64,000 nucleotides of DNA from CAVYXF01 sp963772335. Lineage in GTDB: Bacteria; Pseudomonadota; Alphaproteobacteria; Rhizobiales; Rhodomicrobiaceae. The stretch is taken from assembly GCA_963772335.1 (NCBI GenBank), contig CAVYXF010000003.1:930001-994000 (forward strand), given 5' to 3'. Made by a program: the position numbers and the translations under genes. Positions 18,684 to 28,265 of this stretch are shown piece by piece; within the stretch, counting starts at the first letter, position 1; each line of letters opens with the position of its first letter. The notes under the pieces are model-generated. The model did not search any database and was not told where the DNA came from. It saw nothing but the letters and a program-made list of their open reading frames with translations.

Positions 18684-18793
18684 GGTGAACTATAGCGTCC
18701 GATCAGCCGCCCCTCAATCGGGCGTTCCGTTCACTGGCGCGTGTGCTCTGGGGCACGCACCGAATAGAGCCGGAGTCCACGCCGGCACCGGAT

Positions 18794-19351
18794 TTAAAAC
18801 CAGCCTGATTGCATCCAATCCGAAAGATAAGCGCCTTCGTCAGGAACATCATTCATGATGTGGCGTACCCAGGCGGCGCGCTCATGACTGGTGACGAGAG
18901 CTTCCCATACGCATTCGATCAGCGGCCCCGAAGCTGGACTGAAAAAAATCGGAGCATCATGTTCGGCGCGGGATAATAGCTGGCAGCGGATGCCGCCCTG
19001 GATCCACCAATTTATAAGCAGCCAGTTGGCAGCGGTCCCTTGATGCAACACGACGTAACCCAGCCCGAAGTGCTGTCCTTGTGCTTCCGCGGCCTCTTGT
19101 AGACGATCGGCATGCAAGCGTGCGGCTTCGGTGATTTCCTTGGGAACGATATCGGCGCTGTCCTGGTATTGATGGTTGATGCCATAGGCTTTTAGCCTAA
19201 AGCGACCTACCGTCCAGAGTCCTAATTGCCCGAAATAACGCGGTGCATAGGGCTCGGGCGCGAGGACTTGGCGTCCTTTCGCCGATAAGCCAATAATCGT
19301 GTCAGATTTTATCATGTCCTGCTTACCGCCAATGCTTCCCTGTTTTACCAT
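18794..19351 (-). CDS. Conserved hypothetical protein
   Basis: A 185-residue intact frame with a coherent globular composition and no signal peptide or membrane segment. Notable text is PEPYAPRYFGQLGLWTVGRFRLKAYGI, HFGLGYVVLHQG and NWWIQGGIRCQLL. Start alternatives are ATG 19351 or the internal ATG at 19315. It lies between a wrecked propeller gene and an epoxide hydrolase on the same strand. I do not recognise a function. Confidence 0.65.
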   Translation of the reverse strand: MVKQGSIGGKQDMIKSDTIIGLSAKGRQVLAPEPYAPRYFGQLGLWTVGRFRLKAYGINHQYQDSADIVPKEITEAARLHADRLQEAAEAQGQHFGLGYVVLHQGTAANWLLINWWIQGGIRCQLLSRAEHDAPIFFSPASGPLIECVWEALVTSHERAAWVRHIMNDVPDEGAYLSDWMQSGWF

Positions 19352-19415
19352 AGCAATAACCTGAGCAAATTCGCTTTCAGCAACTAATAGCCCGGGGTGT
19401 GCACATGAAGTTGTC

Positions 19416-20690
19416 TTAAGTCATACCGGCGAAAGCGACGATGTCCCCAGCCAGTTCCGCGGTGTGCTCGAGCATTGGGAAATGTCCTCCCTTTTCATGT
19501 TCGCGCCACAGCTTGATGTTCGTCCGCGATCGTTCGGCGAAGCGGCGCGGTGTGCGCGGGAGCAGTGGATCGGGATAGGAGGAATGGCCGAATGGCACGT
19601 CGATCGTCTGACCGGGTTCAAGGCCGAAGGGTTCAAGCGCAAAACCCGCATAGGGCCACAGCGAAGTTGCCACGGTGTCGGTCACGAGGAAGATCATGAC
19701 CTCGGTCAGCAGCCGGTCGCGGCTGTAAATATCCTTGAAGGCCCGCTCGCGCGTGTCGGTCCATTTCTGCCATTTGTCCAGCATGTAGGCGGCCCAGCCG
19801 ACGGGACTGTCCGTGAGCGCATAGGCGACGGTCTCAGGGCGGGTCTGCTGAAGGCGGAAATAGGCGCCCTCGCGGTCCTGGGTGGCAACCTCCGTTTTGA
19901 CGAAGGCGGTCTCCTCCGGCGCGGCGTCGCTCAGGCCGGTCTGGCCCGAGCCGAAGCTGGCGCCGGCATGGCGGAAGGCGATCATGTTGGCGTGAATGCC
20001 CGCCACGTGCTGCGGCGTGTCGATGGCGAGCCAGTCCGCGATCACCGCTCCGTGGTCACCGCCATGGATCAGATAGCGCTCGTGCCCCAGCACCTGTGTC
20101 ATCAGCCGGCCGATGCGGCGCGAGATGAAGCGCAAGCCGCGAACCTGGTCATCGGGTGCCGGCGAGAAGCCGGTGCCGGGCGTTGAAGGGACCACCACCT
20201 CGAAGCCTTTCGCGGCGAGCGTCTCCGCCAGCGGCAGCATGGTCGCGAAGGTATACGGCCAGCCATGCAGCAGCAGGAAGGGCGTGCGCCCGCCCTTCTC
20301 CCCTGCCGGCTTGAGATGTGCGAAGTGTATCGGGCGGCCGTCGACGCTTGCGGTGAATTGAGGCGTGCGGTTGAGCGCCGCCTCGGCGGTGCGCCAGTCA
20401 AACCCGTCACGCCAATAGCCGACGAGGTCACGAAGCCACCCAGCATCGCACCCATACTTCCATGCAGCGCCCTCGGAGATTGTCGGCCAGTGAACCGCCT
20501 TCACCCGCGTGTGAATCCGGCTGAGCACTGCTTCGGCGACATCGATGTCGAATGGGGTTGGCTTCGCTGTATCGGATCCTGTGGTGTCGGCGCGGACGCC
20601 CCCGCCAGCCGCCGCGAAGGTGCTGCGCGACAGTCCGGCGGTGATGAGCGAGGAGCCACCAAGAATGACGGCGCGTCGTGTCGGTGTCAT
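19416..20690 (-). CDS. Epoxide hydrolase (EHN domain, alpha/beta hydrolase) with Tat-type signal
   Basis: A 424-residue protein opening with a twin-arginine-like signal (TPTRRAVILGGSSLITAGLS), then an epoxide hydrolase N-terminal domain (FDIDVAEAVLSRIHTRV) and an alpha/beta hydrolase core. The oxyanion motif HGWP, nucleophile Asp 212 in HGGDHGA and catalytic His 403 in KGGHFPMLE are all present, so it should be active. AAGGGAAAG precedes ATG 20690; the frame extends 65 codons upstream but overlaps the promoter region. It diverges from a LysR regulator that probably controls it. The physiological epoxide is unknown. Confidence 0.9.
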   Translation of the reverse strand: MTPTRRAVILGGSSLITAGLSRSTFAAAGGGVRADTTGSDTAKPTPFDIDVAEAVLSRIHTRVKAVHWPTISEGAAWKYGCDAGWLRDLVGYWRDGFDWRTAEAALNRTPQFTASVDGRPIHFAHLKPAGEKGGRTPFLLLHGWPYTFATMLPLAETLAAKGFEVVVPSTPGTGFSPAPDDQVRGLRFISRRIGRLMTQVLGHERYLIHGGDHGAVIADWLAIDTPQHVAGIHANMIAFRHAGASFGSGQTGLSDAAPEETAFVKTEVATQDREGAYFRLQQTRPETVAYALTDSPVGWAAYMLDKWQKWTDTRERAFKDIYSRDRLLTEVMIFLVTDTVATSLWPYAGFALEPFGLEPGQTIDVPFGHSSYPDPLLPRTPRRFAERSRTNIKLWREHEKGGHFPMLEHTAELAGDIVAFAGMT

Positions 20691-20708
20691 GAGCTTTCCC
20701 TTTTTATA

Positions 20709-20739
20709 TTCAGGCAATTTCGCTTCGGACCTGCCTAAA
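20709..20739. promoter_or_regulatory. Dyad operator between epoxide hydrolase and LysR genes
   Basis: TTCAGGCA (20709-20716) and TGCCTAAA (20732-20739) form an inverted repeat with 7 of 8 positions paired and a 15-base spacer. It sits in the 97-base divergent promoter region, as expected for the binding site of the adjacent LysR-type regulator. Confidence 0.5.
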
Positions 20740-20787
20740 AAAGGTGTGACATTGCCATGAGTTAAATGGCATGTTTTCATCAGTCTC

Positions 20788-21702
20788 ATGAATGAAAAGA
20801 ATTTCAGCGGCGTCGATCTCAATCTGCTGATCACCTTCGCGGTGCTGATCGAGGAGTTGTCCGCGACGAAGGCGGCTGCGCGCATGCATCTCAGCCAATC
20901 GGCCGTAAGCCACGCCCTGAGACGATTGCGGGAGGTGTTCGGCGACGCCCTGTTGGTGCGCGTGCGGCACGGTCTGGAGGCGACGCCCCGGGCGCTCGCG
21001 CTCTATCGCGATTTGATGCCGTGCCTCGAAACGATCGAGGCAAAGCTCCGCGACCCGGAGGAATTCACACCCGCCACGTCCGAGCGTGTTTTCAGACTCG
21101 GGCTGCCCAGTGCGCTCGATGTCTGCATCACGCCGGTGCTGTTGCAACGCTTGGCGGCGGAGGCGCCTGGAATGAGGCTGGTCATTCGCCCAATCGACGC
21201 GCAAACCGGGCCAGGCAAGCTGGATTCAGGCGAGGTGGAGCTTGGCGTTTCGCATTTTCCGCAGGTGGAGCGCTGGCATCGCAAAGAGGAGGTTGGGCTT
21301 CATGACTTCGCCTGCATCTATGATGGCGAGCGACTGAAAGCGCGGGCGCCGATCTCGCTCGACGCTTATCTCGCCGCCGACCACGTACTCCCCTCCTTTT
21401 CCGGTGACCTAACCGGCGAGGCTGACCAGGCCCTTGCAAGGAACGGCCATGAACGGCACGTGGTCGCGGCGACCGTGGATTTCTCGTCGATTCCGTTCTA
21501 TCTCTCGGCGGCAAACGCCATCGCCACCATGCCGTCCTACGCGGCCAGGATCTTCGCCGATCGGCTAGGACTCACCTTAAGCCCGCCGCCTTTTGCTATT
21601 CCGGATTTCTCCCTCTCGATGATCTGGCATTCGCGCCTCGACCAGGATGCGGGGCACCTCTGGTTTCGCAGTCTGGTTGGGGAAATCGCGGCCGGACTTT
21701 GA
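20788..21702 (+). CDS. LysR-family transcriptional regulator
   Basis: A 304-residue LysR protein: N-terminal winged helix-turn-helix (DLNLLITFAVLIEE, SQSAVSHALRRLREVFGDALLVR) and a C-terminal effector-binding domain from about residue 95 (RVFRLGLPSALDV). It resembles NodD/NahR-like members with the GDALLVR turn. It is transcribed away from the epoxide hydrolase with a dyad between them, so it most likely regulates that gene and itself. The ribosome site before ATG 20788 is weak. Confidence 0.92.
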   Translation: MNEKNFSGVDLNLLITFAVLIEELSATKAAARMHLSQSAVSHALRRLREVFGDALLVRVRHGLEATPRALALYRDLMPCLETIEAKLRDPEEFTPATSERVFRLGLPSALDVCITPVLLQRLAAEAPGMRLVIRPIDAQTGPGKLDSGEVELGVSHFPQVERWHRKEEVGLHDFACIYDGERLKARAPISLDAYLAADHVLPSFSGDLTGEADQALARNGHERHVVAATVDFSSIPFYLSAANAIATMPSYAARIFADRLGLTLSPPPFAIPDFSLSMIWHSRLDQDAGHLWFRSLVGEIAAGL

Positions 21703-22244
21703 TGCTGCGAACGACCCTCGCAGAGAAAGTCGGCCTGGATTGAGAAATGGTGGGCATTTAGGCGCAAGAGGCTCAGGGACCACTGCGATAAATCAGGTCT
21801 GTCCCGAAGCGATCGGATCGGCATAGCGATGTCCAACTTCAGCTTTGAGGCGGCAATCCTGCCGGCGGATGCAGTTAATGGCGGATCCTCCTCCGCCAAG
21901 TTCCGGCCTAACTCTATGATTTTGCTCGGCTTGTCAGGTCCTCGACCTCGGCATCCCACATTTTCACCCACATTTGCATTTAGCAGAAATCATCGCAAGG
22001 CCGCCGAGTAGCAACGCTGCAGTGCTGCTCGCCCACAGCCGACCCGCCAATTCGTCAAATACGGAGTAGGTAGGCCCTTGGGGTGTTTCTTTGCAACAAG
22101 GCCGCCCGCGTCGATAACTCGCGGGTTTCCGATCGGCGGCGCATGTGCGGACTTTTCCAATCATGAGCGGAAAGGGAAGAATGACCCGGGTACGCGGCCT
22201 CTGCGCTCCCGGGCGAGCTGTCTCGCGTTCTTGCCAAGGCGCCA
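21703..22244. other. Convergent intergenic region, nothing recognised
   Basis: About 540 bases between converging genes. Open frames on both strands are short with no recognisable product. No obvious terminator stem with a T-run was seen. Confidence 0.45.
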
Positions 22245-23870
22245 TTAGGGTCGCTCACCAGAGAGCCAATCAAAGATGCGCGTAAGACGGCCAGATAAGG
22301 CTATCGTTAGGAACGCCAGAACCGCAGCAAACCCAAGTGTCGTGCAAAAGAAGATGACCTTGTTCGGCAGGGGACTGTCCGCCCCCGCGATGAGGTTCAT
22401 ACCGAGAAAACCGGTGGCAATGGTCCCGATCAGACCGAGTATGGTAACTGTGGTCAATCGGTGCATGGAGCTCGACTGGCGGCGCAAGAGGTCGCTGTCG
22501 AGATACTGCACTATGTCAAAGAGCTCGGTCCTGAGCACATTGTAGAGTGCCTCGTTGCGGAGGTGGGAGATCTGTAAACGAAAGAGGTCGCGTACCTGGG
22601 TCTGGTCGGATAGCTCAGTGAACCAGTAGCGCTGCGTGAAGCGCAGGAATGCTTCCTGCCCGCGATATACGCTGCGGCGAAACTCGGTGACCGATTTGGG
22701 GCTGCTCGGATCGAGCCGTTTGATCGCCGCCACCAGCCGGTCCGACAACGTCAGCAAAGACGCTCTATGAAAATGGCTGAGCAGGAAAAGCAGGAAAAAC
22801 TGATTGCGGAAGCGGCCAGGCAGGCCGCGCTCCTCGTCGGTCAAGGCCGGATCGGCACCCACACTAATGACCGTGAACGCATTGCCGCAGCTCATGAACC
22901 TCGTGTTCTGTGCCAGACCAGCGCCGCCCTTACGATAGAAGAGGTCGTAGCAGTAGCGCCTCTCGAAATTGCCGTACGCGCGCCCGGAATAAGAGGCTTC
23001 ATCCGGCACGCCCGGGCCAGCGGCAAACGTGAGACGGATGTAGTCCTCGCGGCAGAGGTCGGCGCCTCGGTCCAATAGGAGGTACGTCATTGCCGGCATT
23101 CGGTAGTATTGAATTGGCCGATAGCGCAATTCACCGCTGCCAGAGCCGTATGAGTGCAAAGGAGTTGAGACATAAGCCCAATGGGAGACGATGCGAGGCG
23201 CACGGTGGCGGGCCACGAAATGATGATAGGCCGCGCGCTCCTCATAGTCTGAGATCGCAAGTACCCGTCCGTTGTGATCGAGCCATTCAGTTTTGATGGC
23301 ACAGTGAAGCGGCTCACCTTCAGCTGTCCAGCCCGGCGGGTAAACGCGGCCGAACCGGTAGAGAATATCTTGAGCGATCGCAAACGGCAGATCGGAGGCT
23401 GCGATTTCACAAGCGAGGATCACTGCGGGAACGTCAAAGAAGATGTGCAGGTCAAGGCGGGCGACCTGGCAGATCACCGGCTTCATGCCTGGCCTCAGAA
23501 CCATACGTACCGCGGCCACATCGGAACGGCGGTAAACCTTGAGTAGCGCCTCACCATCCGACAGCGACCCTCCTGACTCACGTATATTGCCGTAGAGGAT
23601 GCGTTGGACATGCGGGAGGAACGTCACGAACTCGCGATAATGGCGCTCCTTGAACGTGTATGTCCCGTTTCCGAACTCGTCATTCGCCGGGCACCAGTGA
23701 TGCGCGGCTAGGCACTGCTGCAGCGCTTCGGTCGTCACTGGCCGTCCGTCGGGTTGAGGGAGGATCTGCAACGGCCAAAGCACGATGTGGCGGAACGACC
23801 GAACCTGAACATCGGCCCGCGCGTTCTCCCGAGGCTGAGAGCCGCCTATCATCTCATTGCCAATTGCCAC
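22245..23870 (-). CDS. CorA-like membrane protein with GMN motif and long N-terminal domain
   Basis: A protein of about 541 residues with a large soluble N-terminal part, a probable helical stalk (residues about 395-470) and two C-terminal membrane segments. The first ends in FLGMN (GMN at about 490), the hallmark of the CorA Mg2+ channel superfamily; the second is GFAAVLAFLTIALSG. The loop after GMN lacks the usual acidic MPE motif (it reads LIAGADSPLPNK), so cation selectivity may differ. Start GTG 23870 has GGAGGGG eight bases upstream; an ATG at 23852 is an alternative. It lies downstream of the HlyD/DUF3302/HdeD row on the same strand, after a 228-base gap. Confidence 0.65.
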   Translation of the reverse strand: MAIGNEMIGGSQPRENARADVQVRSFRHIVLWPLQILPQPDGRPVTTEALQQCLAAHHWCPANDEFGNGTYTFKERHYREFVTFLPHVQRILYGNIRESGGSLSDGEALLKVYRRSDVAAVRMVLRPGMKPVICQVARLDLHIFFDVPAVILACEIAASDLPFAIAQDILYRFGRVYPPGWTAEGEPLHCAIKTEWLDHNGRVLAISDYEERAAYHHFVARHRAPRIVSHWAYVSTPLHSYGSGSGELRYRPIQYYRMPAMTYLLLDRGADLCREDYIRLTFAAGPGVPDEASYSGRAYGNFERRYCYDLFYRKGGAGLAQNTRFMSCGNAFTVISVGADPALTDEERGLPGRFRNQFFLLFLLSHFHRASLLTLSDRLVAAIKRLDPSSPKSVTEFRRSVYRGQEAFLRFTQRYWFTELSDQTQVRDLFRLQISHLRNEALYNVLRTELFDIVQYLDSDLLRRQSSSMHRLTTVTILGLIGTIATGFLGMNLIAGADSPLPNKVIFFCTTLGFAAVLAFLTIALSGRLTRIFDWLSGERP

Positions 23871-24098
23871 TTCGCGTTCCCCTCCGTGCTTTAACGGCAC
23901 GCGGCCATCACACACCCGCGGTAGCGCAGCAATCTGAGCTTGCGGCATTGGTCCAAAGCGGCGACCACGGTCGGGAGTAAGCTGATCGCCTCACAGTCGT
24001 CGCCTGTGGTTGTGAGGCAGCGGCCTCCCGTCGTGCACGGACGAACAGTTATGAACTGCGTTGGAGCGCAACGGCCGCGAAAGCACCAGCGAGCGCAT

Positions 24099-25331
24099 TC
24101 AGTGGCCCCCGAACACCAGCGTCTGAAGCGGAAGAACCAACGCCTGAATCCGAAGGATAGCAGCATGAACGAGCCCGACTGCATCGAGGGTATGGAGGGC
24201 TATCCGTTTTCCGAAACCGATATTGGGATCAGCAAGGCGGTCGTGATTGCTGGTATAGGCGTTGGCGATGCAGTGGCTTCCGGGAAGTATTCCGGCCAAC
24301 CCCTTTTCATAGAGCGGCTCCATAAAAACCGCAATCGTTCCTGGGGTGGTTGCCTGTTGTGGGTCAATCAGCAGATCTGTCGGGCGGATCTGACCCGCTG
24401 CAATAAGATCCTGAACTTCCGTCACCACCATGGGTATGATCTCGAGGGGTCTACCGACGCATGTCACCTCGCCGATCATGCCGACTTTCATGATTTGAGC
24501 CTCGATCTGGCCGAAGCCGGCCCAAAGCCCTCGCCGCCCGGCCTCAGCTGGAATCAATAGGCCCGCTGGGCGCATTAGCGGATTGACGATGTCGCCTTTG
24601 CGGAGGGTGAATTGCTCGATTATTCCGTCCACGCCGGCATGGACCACGGCCTTGTCCAACTCGACTTGAGCCTGTTCGAGCGCAGCTTCAGCACTGGCTT
24701 TCTGGGCAGGCAGGAGGGAGGAGATTTGCATCTCAATTGACTGCTTGTTCGCGCGTACGGCAGCCAGTGCACCTTGTCTGCTCTCGACGAGCCTTTGCAG
24801 TCTTTCGATTTCGCGCTGTGCCACAACATTGGCATTACGCTGCTGCAGTTCAGTCTTCATCTCAAGTTCATCTACTGATTGACCATAGGCACCCTCGGCT
24901 TCCTGGATTTTACCCTCGGCCACGAGGAGCTCGATTTTGGCCTGTTCTGTCGCTGCGTCGACTTCCGAAATACGCCGTTTCGCTGTTTTTAACGCAGCCT
25001 CCTGCTTCGAACTGTCGAGCTTGAAGATGGGCTGGCCTGCCTTGACCTTGTCCCGCACATTTACATAAACCTCCTCGACCCTACCAACGCCTTCCGGTAA
25101 AAGCGGGACTGTACGAAAGAAAGCAATGGCGCTTTTTGTTGAGGGGTGAAAATAAAAAATCGTCGTAATGAGAAGAACTGTAATAATAACGCACATAGAT
25201 ATTCCCCAACGCAGCTCAAATAAAAACGAATATATATTAATTTCCTGACCAAGCCTTTTGCCTTGTACATACCTGCGGAGGAGATAATCTGGAAATATTG
25301 TAAACAGCGAGACGAGGAGAAATTCAAACAT
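24099..25331 (-). CDS. HlyD-family membrane fusion protein (YibH/YiaV/EmrA-like)
   Basis: A 410-residue periplasmic adaptor: N-terminal membrane region (WGISMCVIITVLLITTIFYF), a split biotinyl-lipoyl domain (VYVNVRDKVKAGQPIFKLD and later GVDGIIEQFTLRKGDIV) around a long coiled-coil hairpin (about residues 110-230), then a beta-barrel region. Such proteins bridge inner-membrane transporters to the envelope. ATG 25331 is chosen because it overlaps the upstream DUF3302 gene by eight bases. HlyD plus DUF3302 pairs (YibH-YibI, YiaV-YiaW in E. coli) are a known arrangement of unclear function. Confidence 0.87.
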   Translation of the reverse strand: MFEFLLVSLFTIFPDYLLRRYVQGKRLGQEINIYSFLFELRWGISMCVIITVLLITTIFYFHPSTKSAIAFFRTVPLLPEGVGRVEEVYVNVRDKVKAGQPIFKLDSSKQEAALKTAKRRISEVDAATEQAKIELLVAEGKIQEAEGAYGQSVDELEMKTELQQRNANVVAQREIERLQRLVESRQGALAAVRANKQSIEMQISSLLPAQKASAEAALEQAQVELDKAVVHAGVDGIIEQFTLRKGDIVNPLMRPAGLLIPAEAGRRGLWAGFGQIEAQIMKVGMIGEVTCVGRPLEIIPMVVTEVQDLIAAGQIRPTDLLIDPQQATTPGTIAVFMEPLYEKGLAGILPGSHCIANAYTSNHDRLADPNIGFGKRIALHTLDAVGLVHAAILRIQALVLPLQTLVFGGH

Positions 25332-25791
25332 GGCTGAGGTCCTTCGCTTCGCCTGCGGCCCTCTGTGAATAGGGGAGAGTGCGACCTGGGGAGGGAAGCG
25401 GTTCAATGGTCGTCAAGGGCTCCTTGCTGGCAGCGATCTTTGCCAGCGAATTTGCCATTCCTTCCAGGGGCGTGGTGAAATCTGGAATGCTGATGAATGC
25501 GAGAAGCAATCCCAAGATCCAGAAAAGGTGGTTATGGGTAAATAGGGATATGAGTGCTAAAACAGCAACAATTTCGTACTGTATTTTTTGTCCCTTGTGC
25601 GCCAGGTGTTCAGGAAGGGCATGGAGGCGAAAGTAAAGAATCATAATTGCGACAACAGAGATACCTAAGAAGACAAGAACTGCGTTGAACAGCATGTCAT
25701 TCTCTCCGGGTCCTGTTATGAAACCCGGAAGATGATCGAGGGGTGTTTGATTGATATTCGGATTGATGTTCAGATTAGTTGCTGTCGACAT
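25324..25791 (-). CDS. DUF3302 (YibI/YiaW-like) small membrane protein
   Basis: A 155-residue protein with a hydrophilic N-terminus and two hydrophobic stretches (MLFNAVLVFLGISVVAIMIL and LFTHNHLFWILGLLLAFISI) separated by a short polar segment (LPEHLAHKGQK), as in DUF3302 proteins that accompany HlyD partners. GGGAGGATATA before ATG 25791 fixes the start. It overlaps the HlyD gene, indicating coupled translation. Confidence 0.78.
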   Translation of the reverse strand: MSTATNLNINPNINQTPLDHLPGFITGPGENDMLFNAVLVFLGISVVAIMILYFRLHALPEHLAHKGQKIQYEIVAVLALISLFTHNHLFWILGLLLAFISIPDFTTPLEGMANSLAKIAASKEPLTTIEPLPSPGRTLPYSQRAAGEAKDLSHV

Positions 25792-25900
25792 TATATCCTC
25801 CCAACTCGCCTCGTCGGCCTTATTGACTCGCAGCGGCAACTGCATGGTTTCAACGGCCGCGGAGTACGTCAGCGCCGGGCGTTTAAAATCACCTCCGGCT

Positions 25901-26474
25901 CTATGCCTCGGAAGTTAGCGCGAGCAGGACGTAGGTCGCTCCCGTGCAGATAAAATTAATGCCAACAAGCATACCGATCGCCCAAAGGGCCGAGCTCGGA
26001 AACTCGGAGAGAATCAGGAGGCCGACGAGCACTGCAAGTATGCCGGCTGTTAGAATCCATCCCCAACCGCCTCTCGGACGCATTCGAAAGGCGTTGATTG
26101 ATTCTCATAATTCCGTGGACAACGAATACGACTCCCAGGAATAGAGTTAGCGTCAAAACTCCGGTCAAAGGGTAGAAGGCTAGCCAGGCGCCTGCTGCGA
26201 TGAACAGCACGCCTAATAGCAGATCAAGTAAAAATCCGCCTGGCCTACCCGGTGAGAAGGCGGCAATTATCTGCAAAATGCCACTCGCCAGAAGTAACCA
26301 GCCAAAAAATATTTTTCCGGCGACCGAAGTTACAAAGGGAGATGCTATCGCAACGCCTCCCATGAGAATCATCGCACTTCCTACCACGATGAACAGGATG
26401 CGGTTTTGCTGAATCGCAGGGTATATAAGAGTTGCGCCTCTCATAGGACGGAGAATTTTTAATTGTGTTGACAT
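25901..26474 (-). pseudogene. HdeD-family (DUF308) membrane protein with a single-base frameshift
   Basis: The first frame, from ATG 26474 (AGGAAG upstream), gives hydrophobic repeats typical of HdeD: ILFIVVGSAMILMGGVAIASP, FFGWLLLASGILQIIAAF and LLLGVLFIAAGAWLAFYP. Near 26098 the frame slips by one base after VVFVVHGIMRI; the second frame continues FRMRPRGGWGWILTAGILAVLVGLLI and WAIGMLVGINFICTGATYVL to 25901. The joined protein would be about 190 residues with six membrane segments, the normal size. HdeD is linked to acid resistance at high cell density in E. coli. It is probably the first gene of the row with DUF3302 and HlyD. Confidence 0.8.
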
Positions 26475-26611
26475 GGCGCTTCCTGTAGCTGCGCTGGCAT
26501 AGCGCTCTCCTGCTGACAGCACGTATGTTTGATTACAGCGCTGTCAGAGGATGTTGGATGCCCTATGCGGCGATCACATTCGCCGCAAACTTGGGATGAA
26601 CTGGAATGGGC

Positions 26612-26878
26612 TTAGTAGCAGCGTGTTGCCACACCACCATATGGGCCGGCGACTCGCGCGCACCCGCCCGACGCCGCTCCTGCGGCGTAAGCTCGACGCG
26701 TGGTCCGCCGCGCTACGCCAGCGTAGCTTAGCGGCGTTGCCGGCCGCCCTCTTACCGCATGAGCGCTCTGAATAACGGACTGGCCCTTCGTCAATAAGGT
26801 TTCGTTCAAGGACATGGCGGCGATGCCTGCAACTGCCGCGAGGCCCCATTTGACGAGCTTCTTTCCAAGTGTGCTCAT
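26612..26878 (-). CDS. Small Ala/Gly/Arg-rich exported protein
   Basis: An 88-residue protein with a short hydrophobic N-terminal segment (LVKWGLAAVAGIAAMSL) and a basic, low-complexity tail ending with two Cys. GGAGCGAAGCA precedes ATG 26878, and its start overlaps the stop of the DUF2092 gene (ATGA), so the two are translationally coupled. The function is unknown. Confidence 0.65.
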   Translation of the reverse strand: MSTLGKKLVKWGLAAVAGIAAMSLNETLLTKGQSVIQSAHAVRGRPATPLSYAGVARRTTRRAYAAGAASGGCARVAGPYGGVATRCY

Positions 26879-27690
26879 TGCTTCGCTCCGTGAACAACGC
26901 CGGGAGGCACCTCATCGATTTCCGGCAGTGCAGCTACTTCCTTAATCTCGAGCTTCTTTGCCCCATTTGGCGGGTTGAAGGCAAAGCTGTCCGGTTGCAA
27001 AGGGGCGTTTGTTTGCCAGGACCGCACGAGGAGTGTGTATTCAGGGGCGCCCGTAACGGCTTTATTGGTAATGACCAACTTGCGTGGAATTGGCTGGGGT
27101 CCGGCCTCAACCCATAATTGCCAATCTGCATCGTAATTGCGGAAGGCTAGGTGCTCGCATTCAATACCGCTGATCACGCCGGTTCCGATATACTTGCTCT
27201 GCACCACATCCTTTGAAAGTGCTGAAAACACGTCCGAAAGCAGAAGATCTGTGCCCGGCATCACCATTTCATAGTCGTTCCGCAAGCGATCCAGCAATTG
27301 ATCGGTCGTACCGGGGGCTTCGAACTGTGCAAAAACGTTTACATTCTTGCCGAATAAAACAGCTGTCTTGCCATCATACGTGATCTCGACGTCGGAGTAG
27401 CCGCCGGTACGAGACATCCTAAGCTTGTCAGGACGCTCCAACAATACTTCACCAGAACTGTTGAATTGAATTTTTTCGAGATCGTCAGTAACTACCTCAA
27501 TACCGGAGTTGAATGAGGCCTTAATCGCCTTTTGCCCTCCCAAATAGTCTGACATCTGCTTCAATATTGTGGCGGCGTCTTCTTCGGCGTTGGCGCGTGG
27601 CGAGAGGAAGCTCAAGCTCATTGACGTTAGCGACGCCACGGCCGCCAGCTTTGCTGCTCGAAGCACCCATCTTCTGCGGTTTTTCATCAT
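26875..27690 (-). CDS. DUF2092 periplasmic protein
   Basis: A 271-residue protein with a signal peptide (LAAVASLTSMSLSFLSPRANAEE) and a LolA/LolB-like beta-rich body typical of DUF2092: ILKQMSDYLGGQKAIKASF, LLERPDKLRMSRTGGYSDVEITYDGKTA. The LolA-like fold suggests binding of lipid or hydrophobic ligands in the periplasm. An element of the TGGC-N6-TGGC type lies 118 bases upstream of ATG 27690. Confidence 0.85.
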   Translation of the reverse strand: MMKNRRRWVLRAAKLAAVASLTSMSLSFLSPRANAEEDAATILKQMSDYLGGQKAIKASFNSGIEVVTDDLEKIQFNSSGEVLLERPDKLRMSRTGGYSDVEITYDGKTAVLFGKNVNVFAQFEAPGTTDQLLDRLRNDYEMVMPGTDLLLSDVFSALSKDVVQSKYIGTGVISGIECEHLAFRNYDADWQLWVEAGPQPIPRKLVITNKAVTGAPEYTLLVRSWQTNAPLQPDSFAFNPPNGAKKLEIKEVAALPEIDEVPPGVVHGAKQ

Positions 27691-27807
27691 AAACTTGGAC
27701 CCTGGCTGAAGAATTCTGCTATCTGCCGGCTTGGCAGGCTAAGGATGTTCGGTTATTCAGGGGTTTACGCATGATTATTTCATACGCCTCTTAGGCAGGA
27801 CATTCTT

Positions 27808-27821
27808 GCCATTCCGCGCCA
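27808..27821 (-). promoter_or_regulatory. TGGC-N6-TGGC element upstream of the DUF2092 gene
   Basis: Read leftward the site is TGGCGCGGAATGGC, 118 bases before the DUF2092 start. It is one of eleven copies in 27.8-47.6 kb; AraC-family regulators commonly contact direct repeats spaced about one helical turn. Confidence 0.55.
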
Positions 27822-27979
27822 CAACCGAAGTTTGGCAGCTCTGCGGAGCCTGCATACGAGCGTGACCGACGGAGTTTATTCGCGGAAAGTTTTCGGCGCG
27901 GCCTCAACGATCCCTCGTCGAGATACTCGCGGCGATCACATGAAGATCCCAGGCGCGCACTCTCGCCTGCGATAGCGCT

Positions 27980-28265
27980 CTTTCTTGAAGAGGGGGGCTT
28001 TCTTCACGGGCAAGCCGGCGGTCATCGGCAATTGCAAAGCGGCTGGGCCGTGATGATGGTCGCTGCCAAACGGCCGGAGCTGTTCTGCCCACTCATCTTT
28101 TCCGGCGCCCACCTTCATACTGGGCCGGCGTTCGGCGAAATTCCCGATGCGCTATACCGCAGCTACCTCTTTCAACTCGTCGCTGATGGTCGCTTTATAA
28201 TCCTTACTGCACACCGCATCGCTTCTTCATTGCTGACGCCGGTCGCTCGACGAATGTTTCGATGA
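27980..28265 (+). pseudogene. Remnant of a DUF3141 (PHA-synthase-like alpha/beta hydrolase) gene
   Basis: KPAVIGNCK in one frame, then one base missing near 28040, then GWAVMMVAAKRPELFCPLIFSGA in the next. Together they match the nucleophile-elbow region of DUF3141 proteins (GNCQAGWAVMMLAA...RPELFGP). Both sides of the match are lost, so only about 80 codons of an enzyme normally above 700 residues remain. Confidence 0.5.
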
